A stretch of DNA of 64,000 nucleotides from JASSUD01 sp031963405 (GCA_031963405.1 JASSUJ010000001.1:1736001-1800000); one strand, 5' to 3'. Shown: positions 37,423 through 46,327, numbered from the stretch's first letter. The notes: a model not told the origin generated them from the sequence alone. Numbers and translations are program-made.

Positions 37423-37764
37423 ATGCGATTAATAGCCGCCCACCCTTCAACTGAATATATACCATTAAAAGTACTAAACGGAGCTCAAAAAGAAGAGAAA
37501 GCATCGCTTAATTCCGCAATTGACTATGCGCCGCCGATGACTTCCTCCTCAAATGAGTGGGTAGAACTACAAGTGCTAAATCGCGCTTTAAAAGAAGAGA
37601 AAGCCTCGTCCAATGCCGCAGGTAAGCCTGCGGCATTGCATATTTCTCCCGCTAGGACAGCGACTGAGATTTCTCTTCTTGCCTTTCGCGATACTCGTGT
37701 TGCCTTTATTAAGGCGTCATTTGAGCCAACAATAGACTATATGAAAAAGGTGTGTAGTCGATAA
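37423..37764 (+). CDS. Small orphan protein with duplicated motif (113 aa)
   Basis: No family is recognised. The first 75 residues contain two copies of a motif of about 20 residues: YIPLKVLNGAQKEEKASLNS and WVELQVLNRALKEEKASSNA. A perfect DNA hairpin lies inside the frame just after the second copy (AATGCCGCAGG at 37612-37622, inverted at 37627-37637) and encodes AAGKPAALH. AAGGA precedes the ATG. It is short, so coding status is moderately certain; the in-frame protein repeat argues that it is real. It is the only plus-strand gene of the island. Confidence 0.55.
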   Translation: MRLIAAHPSTEYIPLKVLNGAQKEEKASLNSAIDYAPPMTSSSNEWVELQVLNRALKEEKASSNAAGKPAALHISPARTATEISLLAFRDTRVAFIKASFEPTIDYMKKVCSR

Positions 37765-37849
37765 TTGGAAAAATGAATAAAGCGACGACTGCTAAGCGTT
37801 CGGCCTGCCAAGTTTCGAATAGGTAGGTCTGACTCATGTATAAATACAC

Positions 37850-38659
37850 TCAAACTATGGCAGTTCTGTACTTAGAATACTGTTGCTCCTCCAGCCGTTG
37901 ATACTTTAGCTGCCAGCAGGTGAGCTCGTCAGGATCCTGGTTTGTGTACCCACGCTCAAACCAATCTCGCAGTGATTCTAGATATTTTTGCTCTCGCAGC
38001 CGTATGGGTGAAAGCACGTTTTCTTGGATAGTCGCGACTGAAAGCGGCTCTGTTATCGGTGACTCTAAAAGTGCTCTTTTCAGCTCTTCCCTATATTCAC
38101 GCAAAAACAGCGAAAAATAGCTTTCTAAAGGAATTTTTGGGTCCCGCGTAATCAGTCTGTCGCTTGCTGAAGGAAATTTTCTGGCCAGCGGAAGCAGTAT
38201 GAAATGTTGGCTCGCCGTATTCGATGCAGTTTCTGTGTGCGCAGTATTAGAGTCGTCCGGCTCTTCAGAGAGAAGAATATTGATAGCTTCTTTTAATGCG
38301 GGATCTGCATTAAGCGCTTCTGAACCATTCTTAGAAAACAAGAGATATCCTAATAGCCCTCTATCCAAACTCCTATCTTCATTTGAATAGGGGGGGAAGT
38401 GCAAATTTTTCTGCTTGGCTCCCAAATAAAGATCTAATTTATCCAATATATCAAGCTTTGTATTTTTAACTAGGCCATGAAGATATCGGCATGTTAATTC
38501 AACGTTATGTAAATTGTTTAGAGGAAGACTCCCTAATATTTTGAACCAAAGCTTATCAGGGAGTACTTTATTAATCGATACTTTATTATTTTGAGAATTA
38601 GCAGAAGCAGAAGACTCTGCGCGAGATGAAAGTGCTGAGGTTCTTGTTACGGGACCCAC
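37850..38659 (-). CDS. F-box domain protein (269 aa), candidate host-directed effector
   Basis: Residues about 31-68 form a clear F-box: LPDKLWFKILGSLPLNNL followed by HNVELTCRYLHGLVKNTK, matching the pattern LPxxLxxxILxxLP...C...L. In eukaryotes the F-box binds Skp1 and brings a target to an SCF ubiquitin ligase. The N-terminal 30 residues are Ser/Ala/Asn-rich with no signal peptide, as in many translocated effectors. The C-terminal 200 residues, the presumed target-binding part, are helical and match no repeat family that I recognise. GTG start with AAAGGAG upstream. Bacterial F-box proteins are known in host-associated bacteria; its host target is unknown. Confidence 0.82.
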   Translation of the reverse strand: MGPVTRTSALSSRAESSASANSQNNKVSINKVLPDKLWFKILGSLPLNNLHNVELTCRYLHGLVKNTKLDILDKLDLYLGAKQKNLHFPPYSNEDRSLDRGLLGYLLFSKNGSEALNADPALKEAINILLSEEPDDSNTAHTETASNTASQHFILLPLARKFPSASDRLITRDPKIPLESYFSLFLREYREELKRALLESPITEPLSVATIQENVLSPIRLREQKYLESLRDWFERGYTNQDPDELTCWQLKYQRLEEQQYSKYRTAIV

Positions 38660-38965
38660 TATATCTGACTCCTTTTAAAGTGAAAAAACTATTGTTATTC
38701 TTATTTAAAATAAACGCAGTAAATCTACCTTTTAAAGGTAGAAAATATCGCATTTTTAATGCTTATTAAAAAATACAAAGTAGGTAGTTAAATACCGATT
38801 CGGAGGACCTAGTCAGCGCTTCAAGTGCTGCGCTGCAATATAGGGGTATTGGGTAGTGATAACGCTGCTATGCGGCGAGCGGTGAAAAGCAGGTCATTAT
38901 CTTTTACAGGTCTGTAAGGCGTGAGAGCCTTGCCCCAGACTGATGTGCGTTTAGCAATTCACTAA

Positions 38966-39805
38966 TTAACCAAAGAGAGCAAGTATTTCCATTCTTTCTT
39001 CAACTACTGAGGTTGCGCTTTTCTTAAGTTGCTCGAGGCCGCCTGCCACAAATTCTTGGGCTGTAATCATATCCTCCGCCTCTAATGCCTTATCTATTTC
39101 TTCCAAATTTTCTCTAGCAGCCTTCAGCGCGTCTTGACTTGTCTTATTCCAATCAGAGCGAGCAAGTATTTCATTTGTTTCTTCAGCTCCTGGGGCTGTG
39201 CTCTTCTTAAATTGCTCAAGGCTTGGTGCCAAAAATGCCTGCGCTTTATTAATATTCTCCGCCTCTAATGCCCTACCTATTTCTTCCAAATTTTTTCTAG
39301 CAGCCGTCAAGATGTCTTGATTTACCCCATTCTTCTTAAGAGCTAAATGCTTGGCCTCATTATCAGGACTTTTCTTCTCCACTTCTTTTAGGAACTTAAG
39401 CCAATCAGATTTGTTCTGTGCTTCAGTTTCAGCTTCAGCTTGAGATTTCAGGGGTGTCGCTGTTTTTTTTTGACGCTCTGCTTTTAGGCGCTCCGCTTCC
39501 AGGCGCTCCGCTCTTTTTTCCAGTTCTTTTGTTTGCTCTGCCAGTGGCTGTAATGCTTTTTGCACCAAGTTTCGCAATTCCTCTGATTCTTCTTGAGCCT
39601 TACGTAATTCTTCTTGAGTCTTACGTAATTCTTCTTGAGTCTTATGTAATTCTTCTTGAGTCTTATGTAATTGTTCTCGATCGGTTAGCTCTTGAGTTTC
39701 TTCCGGAATTACTGAGGCACCAGTTTCGCTTGGTCGTGGTGAAGCGGAGGGCAGTTGTTGATTCACAAAAAATGAGGAAACCATAGACCTTCCAATTCCG
39801 AACAT
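38966..39805 (-). CDS. Orphan coiled-coil protein with tandem heptads and a duplicated C-terminal unit (279 aa)
   Basis: No family is recognised. The ATG at 39805 follows GGGAAAG; a TTG at 39817 is less likely. After an N-terminal hydrophobic-Ser stretch (MFGIGRSMVSSFFVNQQ) come four near-identical heptads of the type HKTQEEL, encoded by 21 bp DNA repeats (about 39598-39675). A charged coiled coil follows to about residue 150. The C-terminal part has two copies of a unit of roughly 65 residues (AARKNLEEIGRALEAENI... and AARENLEEIDKALEAEDM...). Such tandem DNA repeats change copy number easily. Function unknown; effector or structural role is inference. Confidence 0.72.
   Translation of the reverse strand: MFGIGRSMVSSFFVNQQLPSASPRPSETGASVIPEETQELTDREQLHKTQEELHKTQEELRKTQEELRKAQEESEELRNLVQKALQPLAEQTKELEKRAERLEAERLKAERQKKTATPLKSQAEAETEAQNKSDWLKFLKEVEKKSPDNEAKHLALKKNGVNQDILTAARKNLEEIGRALEAENINKAQAFLAPSLEQFKKSTAPGAEETNEILARSDWNKTSQDALKAARENLEEIDKALEAEDMITAQEFVAGGLEQLKKSATSVVEERMEILALFG
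39598..39675. repeat. 21 bp tandem repeat inside a coding gene
   Basis: Four copies of a unit like TAATTCTTCTTGAGTCTTAC with 0-2 changes each. They encode the heptads K-[TA]-Q-E-E-[LS]-x of the 38966-39805 protein on the minus strand. Confidence 0.85.
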
Positions 39806-39873
39806 AATCTTTCCCAAAATTTATTAATTTACGAGGCAATAATCTTATTTACTGGGTGCAAATAATGACTTAG

Positions 39874-41136
39874 CTAATTAGCGTCTATTTCTATTGGCAT
39901 AAAGCCAGCTTCATCAACTTCATCAACCTTGTCAATGTCAGCCTTCGCTTCAAGCTTATCGAATCGCCTATTAAGCGCTTGAAGCTGTTGCTCCAAAGCC
40001 TGAATCTGTTTCTTTAAATCCCCAATAACAGCAAGTGGCGCTTGAGCTTCTTGAGGTGCTATTAAAGCTGGGGCAGCATTTTGATTTGCTATCGTATCCA
40101 TTCGCCGGCTAATTTCAGCATTTTGGTTCTCTAGCTCATCTATCCGCCGGCTATTAGCTTCTTCCCGAATCTCGATCAAATCTTCTTTCATTTGACGCAG
40201 TAATATGCCATAGCACTGGAGGATTGCAGTTCTGTAGCCCTTTTTTACTTCATTGGCAGACAAAAGCCCATTTATTATTGCGCCTACTACTGGTAAAGAT
40301 TGCCCAGCAGAACTAAGCCCTGCTAGAACACAGGTTGCAGCCAATACACCTTTCATTTCACCAAGCTTAAAAACTTCGGGAAATTTTTGCTCCATTACGG
40401 ACATATTCTCTAAGGCTTTGTTGCAACGCTCGTAAAGTGGCTTTGCTTCTGCCGCCGACTCTACTTCCACCTCTACTGCTTTTATGAGATGTGACACATG
40501 TTTGCTAATAAGGAAAAAAAGTTCTTTCGCATATTTATCTGTCTCAGCTTTATCTATTAGCGAGTTATTTATTAAGTGTTGTTTCTCAAGATTTTTTGAT
40601 AGATTTTTAAGCAGCCGCAAAATCAACGCAGAAGAATCTGACGCTTTTTTCCCTCGCATTTCTTCAATTTTTTTGTCTATTTCGCCCTTTTCCCTCTCCA
40701 TATCTTCCGCCAACTTCTTTCTTGTTCGATCCCGAGCAAAATCATTCAGCCTTGCTAGGCTAGAGGGAGCGGCGGAGTAAAAAACAGCAACAGCTAAGCA
40801 CTTCTCAACAAGAGGGGCAGCAGCGACTATATGGTTGTCATTAGGAAAGGCTGAAATCGTATTGGTCGGGACAGGAGAAACAAAATGAATATCAACACCA
40901 GAGTCAGCTCTTGAACTGCGCCTGTAAAGAGCAGGGCCATTAGCATAATCATCAACTGCGTAAGCATCAACGCGGGAAAATTCAAAACAAGCCTTTATTT
41001 TCGCAGGGTTTGGATCAAAATAAGTGGCAGCAGCAGTCACTGTTTCCAAAGGCCTACGCCTCACAGTCAAAGGCTCACGTCCCATAGATTTATGCATCGA
41101 GAAGTCTGAATAACTCCTTAAAAGCTTAGGCGGCAT
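39874..41136 (-). CDS. Orphan protein: helical bundle, hydrophobic hairpin and C-terminal coiled coil (420 aa)
   Basis: No family is assigned. The N-terminal 110 residues are poorly structured. Residues about 130-215 are Lys/Glu-rich helices. Around residues 265-305 is a hydrophobic stretch (LAATCVLAGLSSAG, then LPVVGAIINGLL) followed by NEVKKGYRTAILQCYGILLRQM. This faintly resembles four-helix bundles of HeLo/MLKL-like membrane-active domains, but I would not assign it on sight. A coiled coil (ELENQNAEISRRMDTIANQN; LKKQIQALEQQLQALNRR) ends the protein. AAGAGAC precedes the ATG. Minus-strand island member; host-directed role is inference. Confidence 0.7.
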   Translation of the reverse strand: MPPKLLRSYSDFSMHKSMGREPLTVRRRPLETVTAAATYFDPNPAKIKACFEFSRVDAYAVDDYANGPALYRRSSRADSGVDIHFVSPVPTNTISAFPNDNHIVAAAPLVEKCLAVAVFYSAAPSSLARLNDFARDRTRKKLAEDMEREKGEIDKKIEEMRGKKASDSSALILRLLKNLSKNLEKQHLINNSLIDKAETDKYAKELFFLISKHVSHLIKAVEVEVESAAEAKPLYERCNKALENMSVMEQKFPEVFKLGEMKGVLAATCVLAGLSSAGQSLPVVGAIINGLLSANEVKKGYRTAILQCYGILLRQMKEDLIEIREEANSRRIDELENQNAEISRRMDTIANQNAAPALIAPQEAQAPLAVIGDLKKQIQALEQQLQALNRRFDKLEAKADIDKVDEVDEAGFMPIEIDAN

Positions 41137-41568
41137 AATTGTCTCTTATAGCTTTTTATTTTGGATTAATACCAAATAAAGAAAAGGATTATGCTAAACG
41201 CAGCGTAATCCCTTCTAATGGATAAGAATGTGCCGAATCTTCGCAGCGCTTTATCCATACTGCGATATGGCAAATACCTGAATAATTCAAATTATAGGGT
41301 AAACCTTAGATTGATTAACTTGCCTGCTTAGGCGCTGCTCATGATTGTTCGGTGCCAGTAAAAAACATACGGCAAGGAGGAGCAACGTTGTCAGGGAAAT
41401 TGTGAGTAGGCGCTGAGAAAAGAAAATCGTATTGAGGGCAACTAAAGCAGTTGCCGATTTGAATGCTAAATAGGTAGCCGAAGGAAGAAATTCAGCAGAA
41501 AATTTCGTCTGTTTAGCAAGGTAGGAAATTAGCGAGTAACATCAAATCTTATAAAAAATTAGTGAGCA
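41137..41568. other. Spacer with a decayed core-and-arm palindrome
   Basis: No gene is seen. Around 41330-41420 the words GGTGCCAGTAAAAAACATAC, GGCAAGGAGGAGCAACG and GAGTAGGCGCTGAG form a decayed copy of the core-and-arm family. Confidence 0.5.
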
Positions 41569-41614
41569 AGCCGCTCGCACAAATAGGATGAAATCACTAT
41601 TTGTGCGAGCGGCT
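41569..41614 (-). terminator. Perfect 18 bp hairpin downstream of an island gene pair
   Basis: AGCCGCTCGCACAAATAG (41569-41586) is perfectly inverted at 41597-41614. On the minus strand it is followed by TGCTCACTAATTTTTTATA, giving a T-run, and it lies 65 bp past the stop of the 41679-42443 gene. Confidence 0.75.
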
Positions 41615-41678
41615 GATAAATGACTTTTCTCAAAGAAATTTATTGATACGTAACTAAATTAGGGCTCTTTTAATTATT

Positions 41679-42443
41679 TTACGCCAATCTTAGTGGCTCA
41701 CTATTTTCTGCTTGCTGTGTAAAGCACTCTAATATATTTATCGACCTTTCTACTGATTCAATCATTTTTTGTGCGTCAATATCATCATAAAATTTTTTAT
41801 TAAAATCCATTCCTTGAAGAAGATTTAAAACCTTTTGCCCCTTTTCTTTGTAAGGTGCCTCAAACATTTTTGATAATTTTTCTGCCCGCTGCTTTAAAGC
41901 AGCTAACCTTGAATTTGTATCTTCAAAAAAATAATCTAGGCCTATTTTTTCTTTGCGATTTTCGGTCGACTGACCAATTGCTGGGCCTGATTGTGAGCTA
42001 AATTCAGATCGACAAGAGAAAGCCTGATTATTTGTATTTTGTGTTGCCGTTATTGTTTCGTTTGACGCAAATGAGGAGGCTTGCAGCTCTTCTATCGCTT
42101 TTTTTATTGATCCCTGTATATCCTCATGAGTTTTTGCATTATCTATTGAGTAGAGATGCCTTAGAACTGCTTGCGCTGCTTTACCATAACGTTGATCGAC
42201 TTCTTCAACTAATTTATCAACTAATTCTTCAGCTAATTTTTCAATTAATTTTTCAGCTAATTCTGATTTTTCATGATTTTGCAACGAATCGATAATTGTA
42301 AAATCTGCGCCCAGATCTAGCAAAGGTTTTTCCGTAGATGGAGCGTTTGCTGCTGATCCAAGGCTAGCCAGGGGCTTTTGTTGTAAAAGGTTTACCCCTA
42401 GCCCTACGCTGTGCACAGACTTGAATACTGGGCCATTCAACAT
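41679..42443 (-). CDS. Orphan helical protein (254 aa)
   Basis: No family is recognised. The N-terminus is hydrophobic/Ser-rich (MLNGPVFKSVHSVGLGVNLL) without a standard signal peptide. Residues about 58-80 form a regular amphipathic repeat with four-residue spacing (AEKLIEKLAEELVDKLVEEV). The remainder is helical and Lys-rich. AGGAG lies five to six bases before the ATG. Its ATG lies 9 bp after the stop of the 42452-43834 gene, so the two form an operon. An effector role is inference from composition and neighbours. Confidence 0.7.
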   Translation of the reverse strand: MLNGPVFKSVHSVGLGVNLLQQKPLASLGSAANAPSTEKPLLDLGADFTIIDSLQNHEKSELAEKLIEKLAEELVDKLVEEVDQRYGKAAQAVLRHLYSIDNAKTHEDIQGSIKKAIEELQASSFASNETITATQNTNNQAFSCRSEFSSQSGPAIGQSTENRKEKIGLDYFFEDTNSRLAALKQRAEKLSKMFEAPYKEKGQKVLNLLQGMDFNKKFYDDIDAQKMIESVERSINILECFTQQAENSEPLRLA

Positions 42444-42451
42444 AAAATCTC

Positions 42452-43834
42452 CTAAGCTCTTATTGTTAATAGATTGCTTGATATGAATGAATTCCTACGC
42501 TCTATAAATGTACTGAAGGGGCTAGGCTTATTAATTCTCGAATTTAATATATCACGCCAATCTTGCATAGAATGACGCGAGCTGTCGAGAAGTTTGTTTT
42601 TTGTTTTAATGGGTAATTCGCTGCTCTGATTAAATTTTTCTACTGCTCGCCTTTCCACTGAAGCCATTATTCCTTCTAGATAACCCATTTTTTGTAGAAT
42701 GTTTTTCATCTTCTGAGAATTCTGCATATTTTCTATTAAATTGAGCGGCCTTGATGGCTGATTAAATTTAATGTGCCGATTAAGTTCTTCCATTATTCTA
42801 CTTTGAAGGGGAAATAAAAATCTTTCCAGATAATTTATTCTTTTTAAAAGTTTGTCTATATCTTGACCATGCTGCGTAGCCTGTATTCTAACTTCGATTT
42901 GATTCTGAGCAACGGCATCAACAGATTTTTGTAAATGTTCAGTGTTTTCTTTTAGGTATAGATTCGATTGAGCTATAACCTCAAATTTATGATTTGTCGC
43001 CTCAGTTTCATCGATTTTTGCAATGCTAGACTTAAGCTTTTCAAGTTCGACTTCACTGTGTTGAGCGAAATTTTTAATATTATCCAGCACAGTTTGATAT
43101 TGCTTTAAAATATTAAGGCGAGGATTTTTGAAAAATGACTTTATAGCGGATATGAAGAGAAAAATCGCATTGACTATACCTGCTTCTCTTATTGCTGTGT
43201 AAGCAGTAAATATAAGCGAAGCACTGAGTGCGCTTCTTGCGTCTAGCCAGTTATAATTCGGCTTGTCTTTTTCTGGCTCTTCTTTCCAGAGAAATGCATC
43301 TTTGTTTATTTCTTTTATAGATGGTGCTTGCTTTTGTATGCTTTGAAAATCGGAGATTAATTTATCTAAATATTCTGGGCCTAACTCTTCTGATAAAGTT
43401 GATTCAACTAGAGGCAAAACAGATTTTTTAATATAATTAATCAAATTTTCTGAATTTTCGCTAACTTCTTCTCCATAGCTGTGCTGTATTCTTAAATACC
43501 AATTATCAGCAGCTAATCTTTTATTTTCTTTTTCTAGTTTTAATATGTCTGATAAATTGCCGAGCATCTTCTGAGCTAAACCACAAGCGACTGCCTTTTG
43601 ATTTATTTTCCTTGCGTCTCTTTTTTCTAGAGCTTGCTGTTCTTTCTCTAATACTTTATTTATTTGCTGTAGTTTCTCTTCAATTGACGTCTGTAGCTCG
43701 TCAAATTCACTCCTTATCTGCTGACAGGTCTCAGGGGATGAGAAGAAAGCCGCAGGAGCGTGATAAAGAGAAGAGTAAAAAGCAGCTGTAGTGCGAAGGA
43801 AATAATCGGCAGGACTATTAATATGACCAGACAT
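42452..43834 (-). CDS. Orphan coiled-coil protein with a hydrophobic central segment (460 aa)
   Basis: No family is recognised. The N-terminus (MSGHINSPADYFLRTTAAFYSS) lacks a signal peptide. Residues about 40-110 are coiled coil (IEEKLQQINKVLEKEQQALEKRDAR). A hydrophobic stretch around residues 198-235 (SALSASLIFTAYTAIREAG, then IVNAIFLFISAIKSFF) could span or insert into a membrane. A second long coiled coil follows (about 240-330). The layout of coils around a hydrophobic centre parallels the 39874-41136 protein. First gene of a two-gene minus-strand transcript. Confidence 0.7.
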   Translation of the reverse strand: MSGHINSPADYFLRTTAAFYSSLYHAPAAFFSSPETCQQIRSEFDELQTSIEEKLQQINKVLEKEQQALEKRDARKINQKAVACGLAQKMLGNLSDILKLEKENKRLAADNWYLRIQHSYGEEVSENSENLINYIKKSVLPLVESTLSEELGPEYLDKLISDFQSIQKQAPSIKEINKDAFLWKEEPEKDKPNYNWLDARSALSASLIFTAYTAIREAGIVNAIFLFISAIKSFFKNPRLNILKQYQTVLDNIKNFAQHSEVELEKLKSSIAKIDETEATNHKFEVIAQSNLYLKENTEHLQKSVDAVAQNQIEVRIQATQHGQDIDKLLKRINYLERFLFPLQSRIMEELNRHIKFNQPSRPLNLIENMQNSQKMKNILQKMGYLEGIMASVERRAVEKFNQSSELPIKTKNKLLDSSRHSMQDWRDILNSRINKPSPFSTFIERRNSFISSNLLTIRA

Positions 43835-44430
43835 AATGTCAACCTTTAGTTTATGCTAGCTCTTCAACGCTAACGTATGACTTACGGCCGCTTGTATGTA
43901 TATATAGCTTGTATCAGTAACTGTGCGACGCATACATGCAGCTCACTATCAAGTTATAAGAAATATCTTCATGCACTAATAAGATATTCTATATTTATCA
44001 TTTTTTTATAGGTAGAGCACCGGATATGTGGAGCTAAGCCGTTGAAATGTCAGGATAAATTTCTTGCTGGACTAGCTGTAGAGCGGCTTAATATAAGCCA
44101 GTCGGCTAAAATTCCCGAGGTCAATCGTTTGATTGCGGTATACACCTGATTTTTATAAGAATTAATGTGAAATGCTTAGGAGTATCAGCTTAGCCTTGCG
44201 CAAGGTTGGGCTGGTGCAAAGAATAAAAGTGCAAAAGTATCGCAGAGGGTATGGCGTTGCTACGGGGCTGGGTAGAGGTGGCCTAAAGGAAGAGCTGCTA
44301 GTAGTTGTTTAATAAAGACTAAGCTCCCCTTTTGGTCTTCTCTTAAAACGTCAATGAATCCAGTAATTTAGTGTGTGTAATTGCCCTAAGCGATTATTTA
44401 GCTTTTATTGGGCACCATTAAATATTTTCT
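43835..44430. other. Spacer without gene
   Basis: 596 bp without a supported gene or clear repeat. Composition is mixed; I see no terminator. Confidence 0.45.
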
Positions 44431-45093
44431 CTAATTTGTTGTATCCAAAGTAGATCTCGAATCATCTTCGGATGTTATTTCCTGAGCATCAGGACTATCT
44501 AAGTTAAACCACCAGTCATCTTCAAGCATTATTTCCTGAGTTTTCTGACAATCATGAAGCACTTGAGCCTTTTTGAGTTTTTCTGAAGCTGTTTCACTAG
44601 ATGGAAGGGAAAACTGTTCTACCTTTCTTCTAAAAGGAGAGGCGTTTGGCATAAGCTTAGTGGAAGAGGTGGAGCGGAGTGCTCGGTCGTTTTTTTGGGC
44701 AAAATGGAGAAGAGGGTGCTTTCGTTGGCTGGTGCCCTGGCTATTTTGCGTAAATGGTAGTTGCTGAAAGGAAGCAGAGAATCGCATTGTTTGAGGTGTA
44801 AAAGCTTTTCTCCCCTCCGAATTTAGATCGTTTGGTTGTTGTACAGGCTCTGTTGGTGGCTGCAAATTAGTTCCCACGAGGGAATTAATATAAGCCACTT
44901 TAACTTTAGTTGAGCTTTCTGCACCCGCTCCGCTAAGCGTTAAATTGGTTTCCTGCCCGGATGATTTCCAAGGATTCTCCCACTCTGGTAGTGCGTCAGC
45001 CCACTTGTATCTGTCGCTAGACCCATCCGGGGAAAGTATAGATAGGCTTGCAACGGAGGAAGAGGGCGATATATTGGGAGAAATAGGGGACAT
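44431..45093 (-). CDS. Orphan Ser/Pro-rich protein with repeated acidic tail (220 aa)
   Basis: No family is recognised. I prefer the ATG at 45093 (MSPISPNISPSSSVASL), which has GAGG six bases upstream, over one at 45174 with no site. The N-terminal 50 residues are Ser/Pro-rich and polar, suited to a translocation signal. The C-terminus has two copies of a short acidic motif: QEIMLEDDWWFNLDS and QEITSEDDSRSTLDT. No membrane helix. It closes the island next to the lipid A acyltransferase gene. Confidence 0.62.
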   Translation of the reverse strand: MSPISPNISPSSSVASLSILSPDGSSDRYKWADALPEWENPWKSSGQETNLTLSGAGAESSTKVKVAYINSLVGTNLQPPTEPVQQPNDLNSEGRKAFTPQTMRFSASFQQLPFTQNSQGTSQRKHPLLHFAQKNDRALRSTSSTKLMPNASPFRRKVEQFSLPSSETASEKLKKAQVLHDCQKTQEIMLEDDWWFNLDSPDAQEITSEDDSRSTLDTTN

Positions 45094-45297
45094 GGGGAGC
45101 CTCATATATGGTCTGAAAATCATAAACATTTTCAGCTTCAGGTTCACCCCTTTGATATCCACTAAATAGCGCATTTTCTATTTATATATTTTTTGTGCAG
45201 CACGGCAAATTTCGTCTAACAGACCTGCTAGCTAGCTTTCTGTAAAATTTTTCTGCACCAACAAGAATGAGGTATGAGCGCCCGCGCCAAGGCATTT

Positions 45298-46236
45298 TTA
45301 ATACAAATTGGGCTCACCTGTTAGCCTGGTCTTAAAACGCCGATGAATCCAATAATATTGCTCAGGCATGAGCTTGATTTGCTCTTCGAGAAAGGCATTC
45401 ATGTAGCGAGCGTCAGCTACGGGGTCGTCGGTAGGGTAGTTTTCCCAGGGTTTGAAGACTTTTAGTTTATAGCCGCGATAGTTTGGTAAAACTTCGCAAA
45501 GGAAAGGCAGAACTTGAGCGTTGCCGACTTTTGCTAGGCGGGAAACCGAGGTTAAGGTGCAGGCGCTGACGCCAAAGAAGGGGACAAAAACTGAGTTACG
45601 CCGGCCGTAATCCATGTCTGAACCCAGCATCACTGGCATTGAGGCGCGCAGCATGCGTAATACGGCGCGTGCGCTGTCGCTGCGTGACACCATTTCTGCA
45701 TTAAAGCGACCGCGTGCTTGCTTGGCAATTTGATCAATCTTTGGATTTGACATCGGTTGGTATAAAGAGCCGCACCGGCGCTGCAGGCAATAATTGATGA
45801 AAATCGAGCCTGCTTCAATCGCGACAAAATGAAAGCCAAGCAGAATGGTCGGCGGCAAATTAGGGTCAGTCAGATCGATGGCGCTTTCTACTTGAATCAG
45901 TTTTTCCAATTTTTTGGCTGAGCCAAACCATTGCACGCTGCGCTCAATATAACTGCGAATCGCGTGTCTAAAATGGCGCTGAGCGACTTGCTGGCGGCGT
46001 GCTTCACTCCAGTCTGGAAAGCACAACTCGATATTTCTGTGCACGATGCGCTTGCGCCTGCTAGGCAGGCGGTAAATCAGATAGCCTAGTGCGTCGCCAA
46101 ATCTGGCGACCAATCCGTAAGGTAAAACGGCTAAAAATTTAAGCAAACCTATGGCAAGCCGCTCCCCTAAATAAAGGTGTTTGGGAAATTTTTTCCATAG
46201 ATTTGTAAAAATTCTACTGAGTCTGAAATCTTGCAT
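45298..46236 (-). CDS. lpxL: Lipid A biosynthesis acyltransferase (LpxL/HtrB family)
   Basis: An inner-membrane late acyltransferase that adds a secondary acyl chain to Kdo-lipid IVA (312 aa). The catalytic HX4E motif is GFHFVAIEAG; later blocks SDMDYGRRNSVFVPFFG and EQYYWIHRRFKTR are diagnostic. It is divergent from metK, as in related bacteria. I recall two acyltransferase genes in tandem before dapF in Burkholderia; here only one is present and the island follows, so a second copy may be lost or elsewhere. The exact acyl position is not predictable. Confidence 0.92.
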   Translation of the reverse strand: MQDFRLSRIFTNLWKKFPKHLYLGERLAIGLLKFLAVLPYGLVARFGDALGYLIYRLPSRRKRIVHRNIELCFPDWSEARRQQVAQRHFRHAIRSYIERSVQWFGSAKKLEKLIQVESAIDLTDPNLPPTILLGFHFVAIEAGSIFINYCLQRRCGSLYQPMSNPKIDQIAKQARGRFNAEMVSRSDSARAVLRMLRASMPVMLGSDMDYGRRNSVFVPFFGVSACTLTSVSRLAKVGNAQVLPFLCEVLPNYRGYKLKVFKPWENYPTDDPVADARYMNAFLEEQIKLMPEQYYWIHRRFKTRLTGEPNLY

Positions 46237-46327
46237 CGATTGTTTTAGTCTGAAAATAAGCCGCTATAATACCCACTTCGCCTAATTAATAGACAACTTG
46301 CGGGGCGAGCGCGATTAAAGAAAGTAA

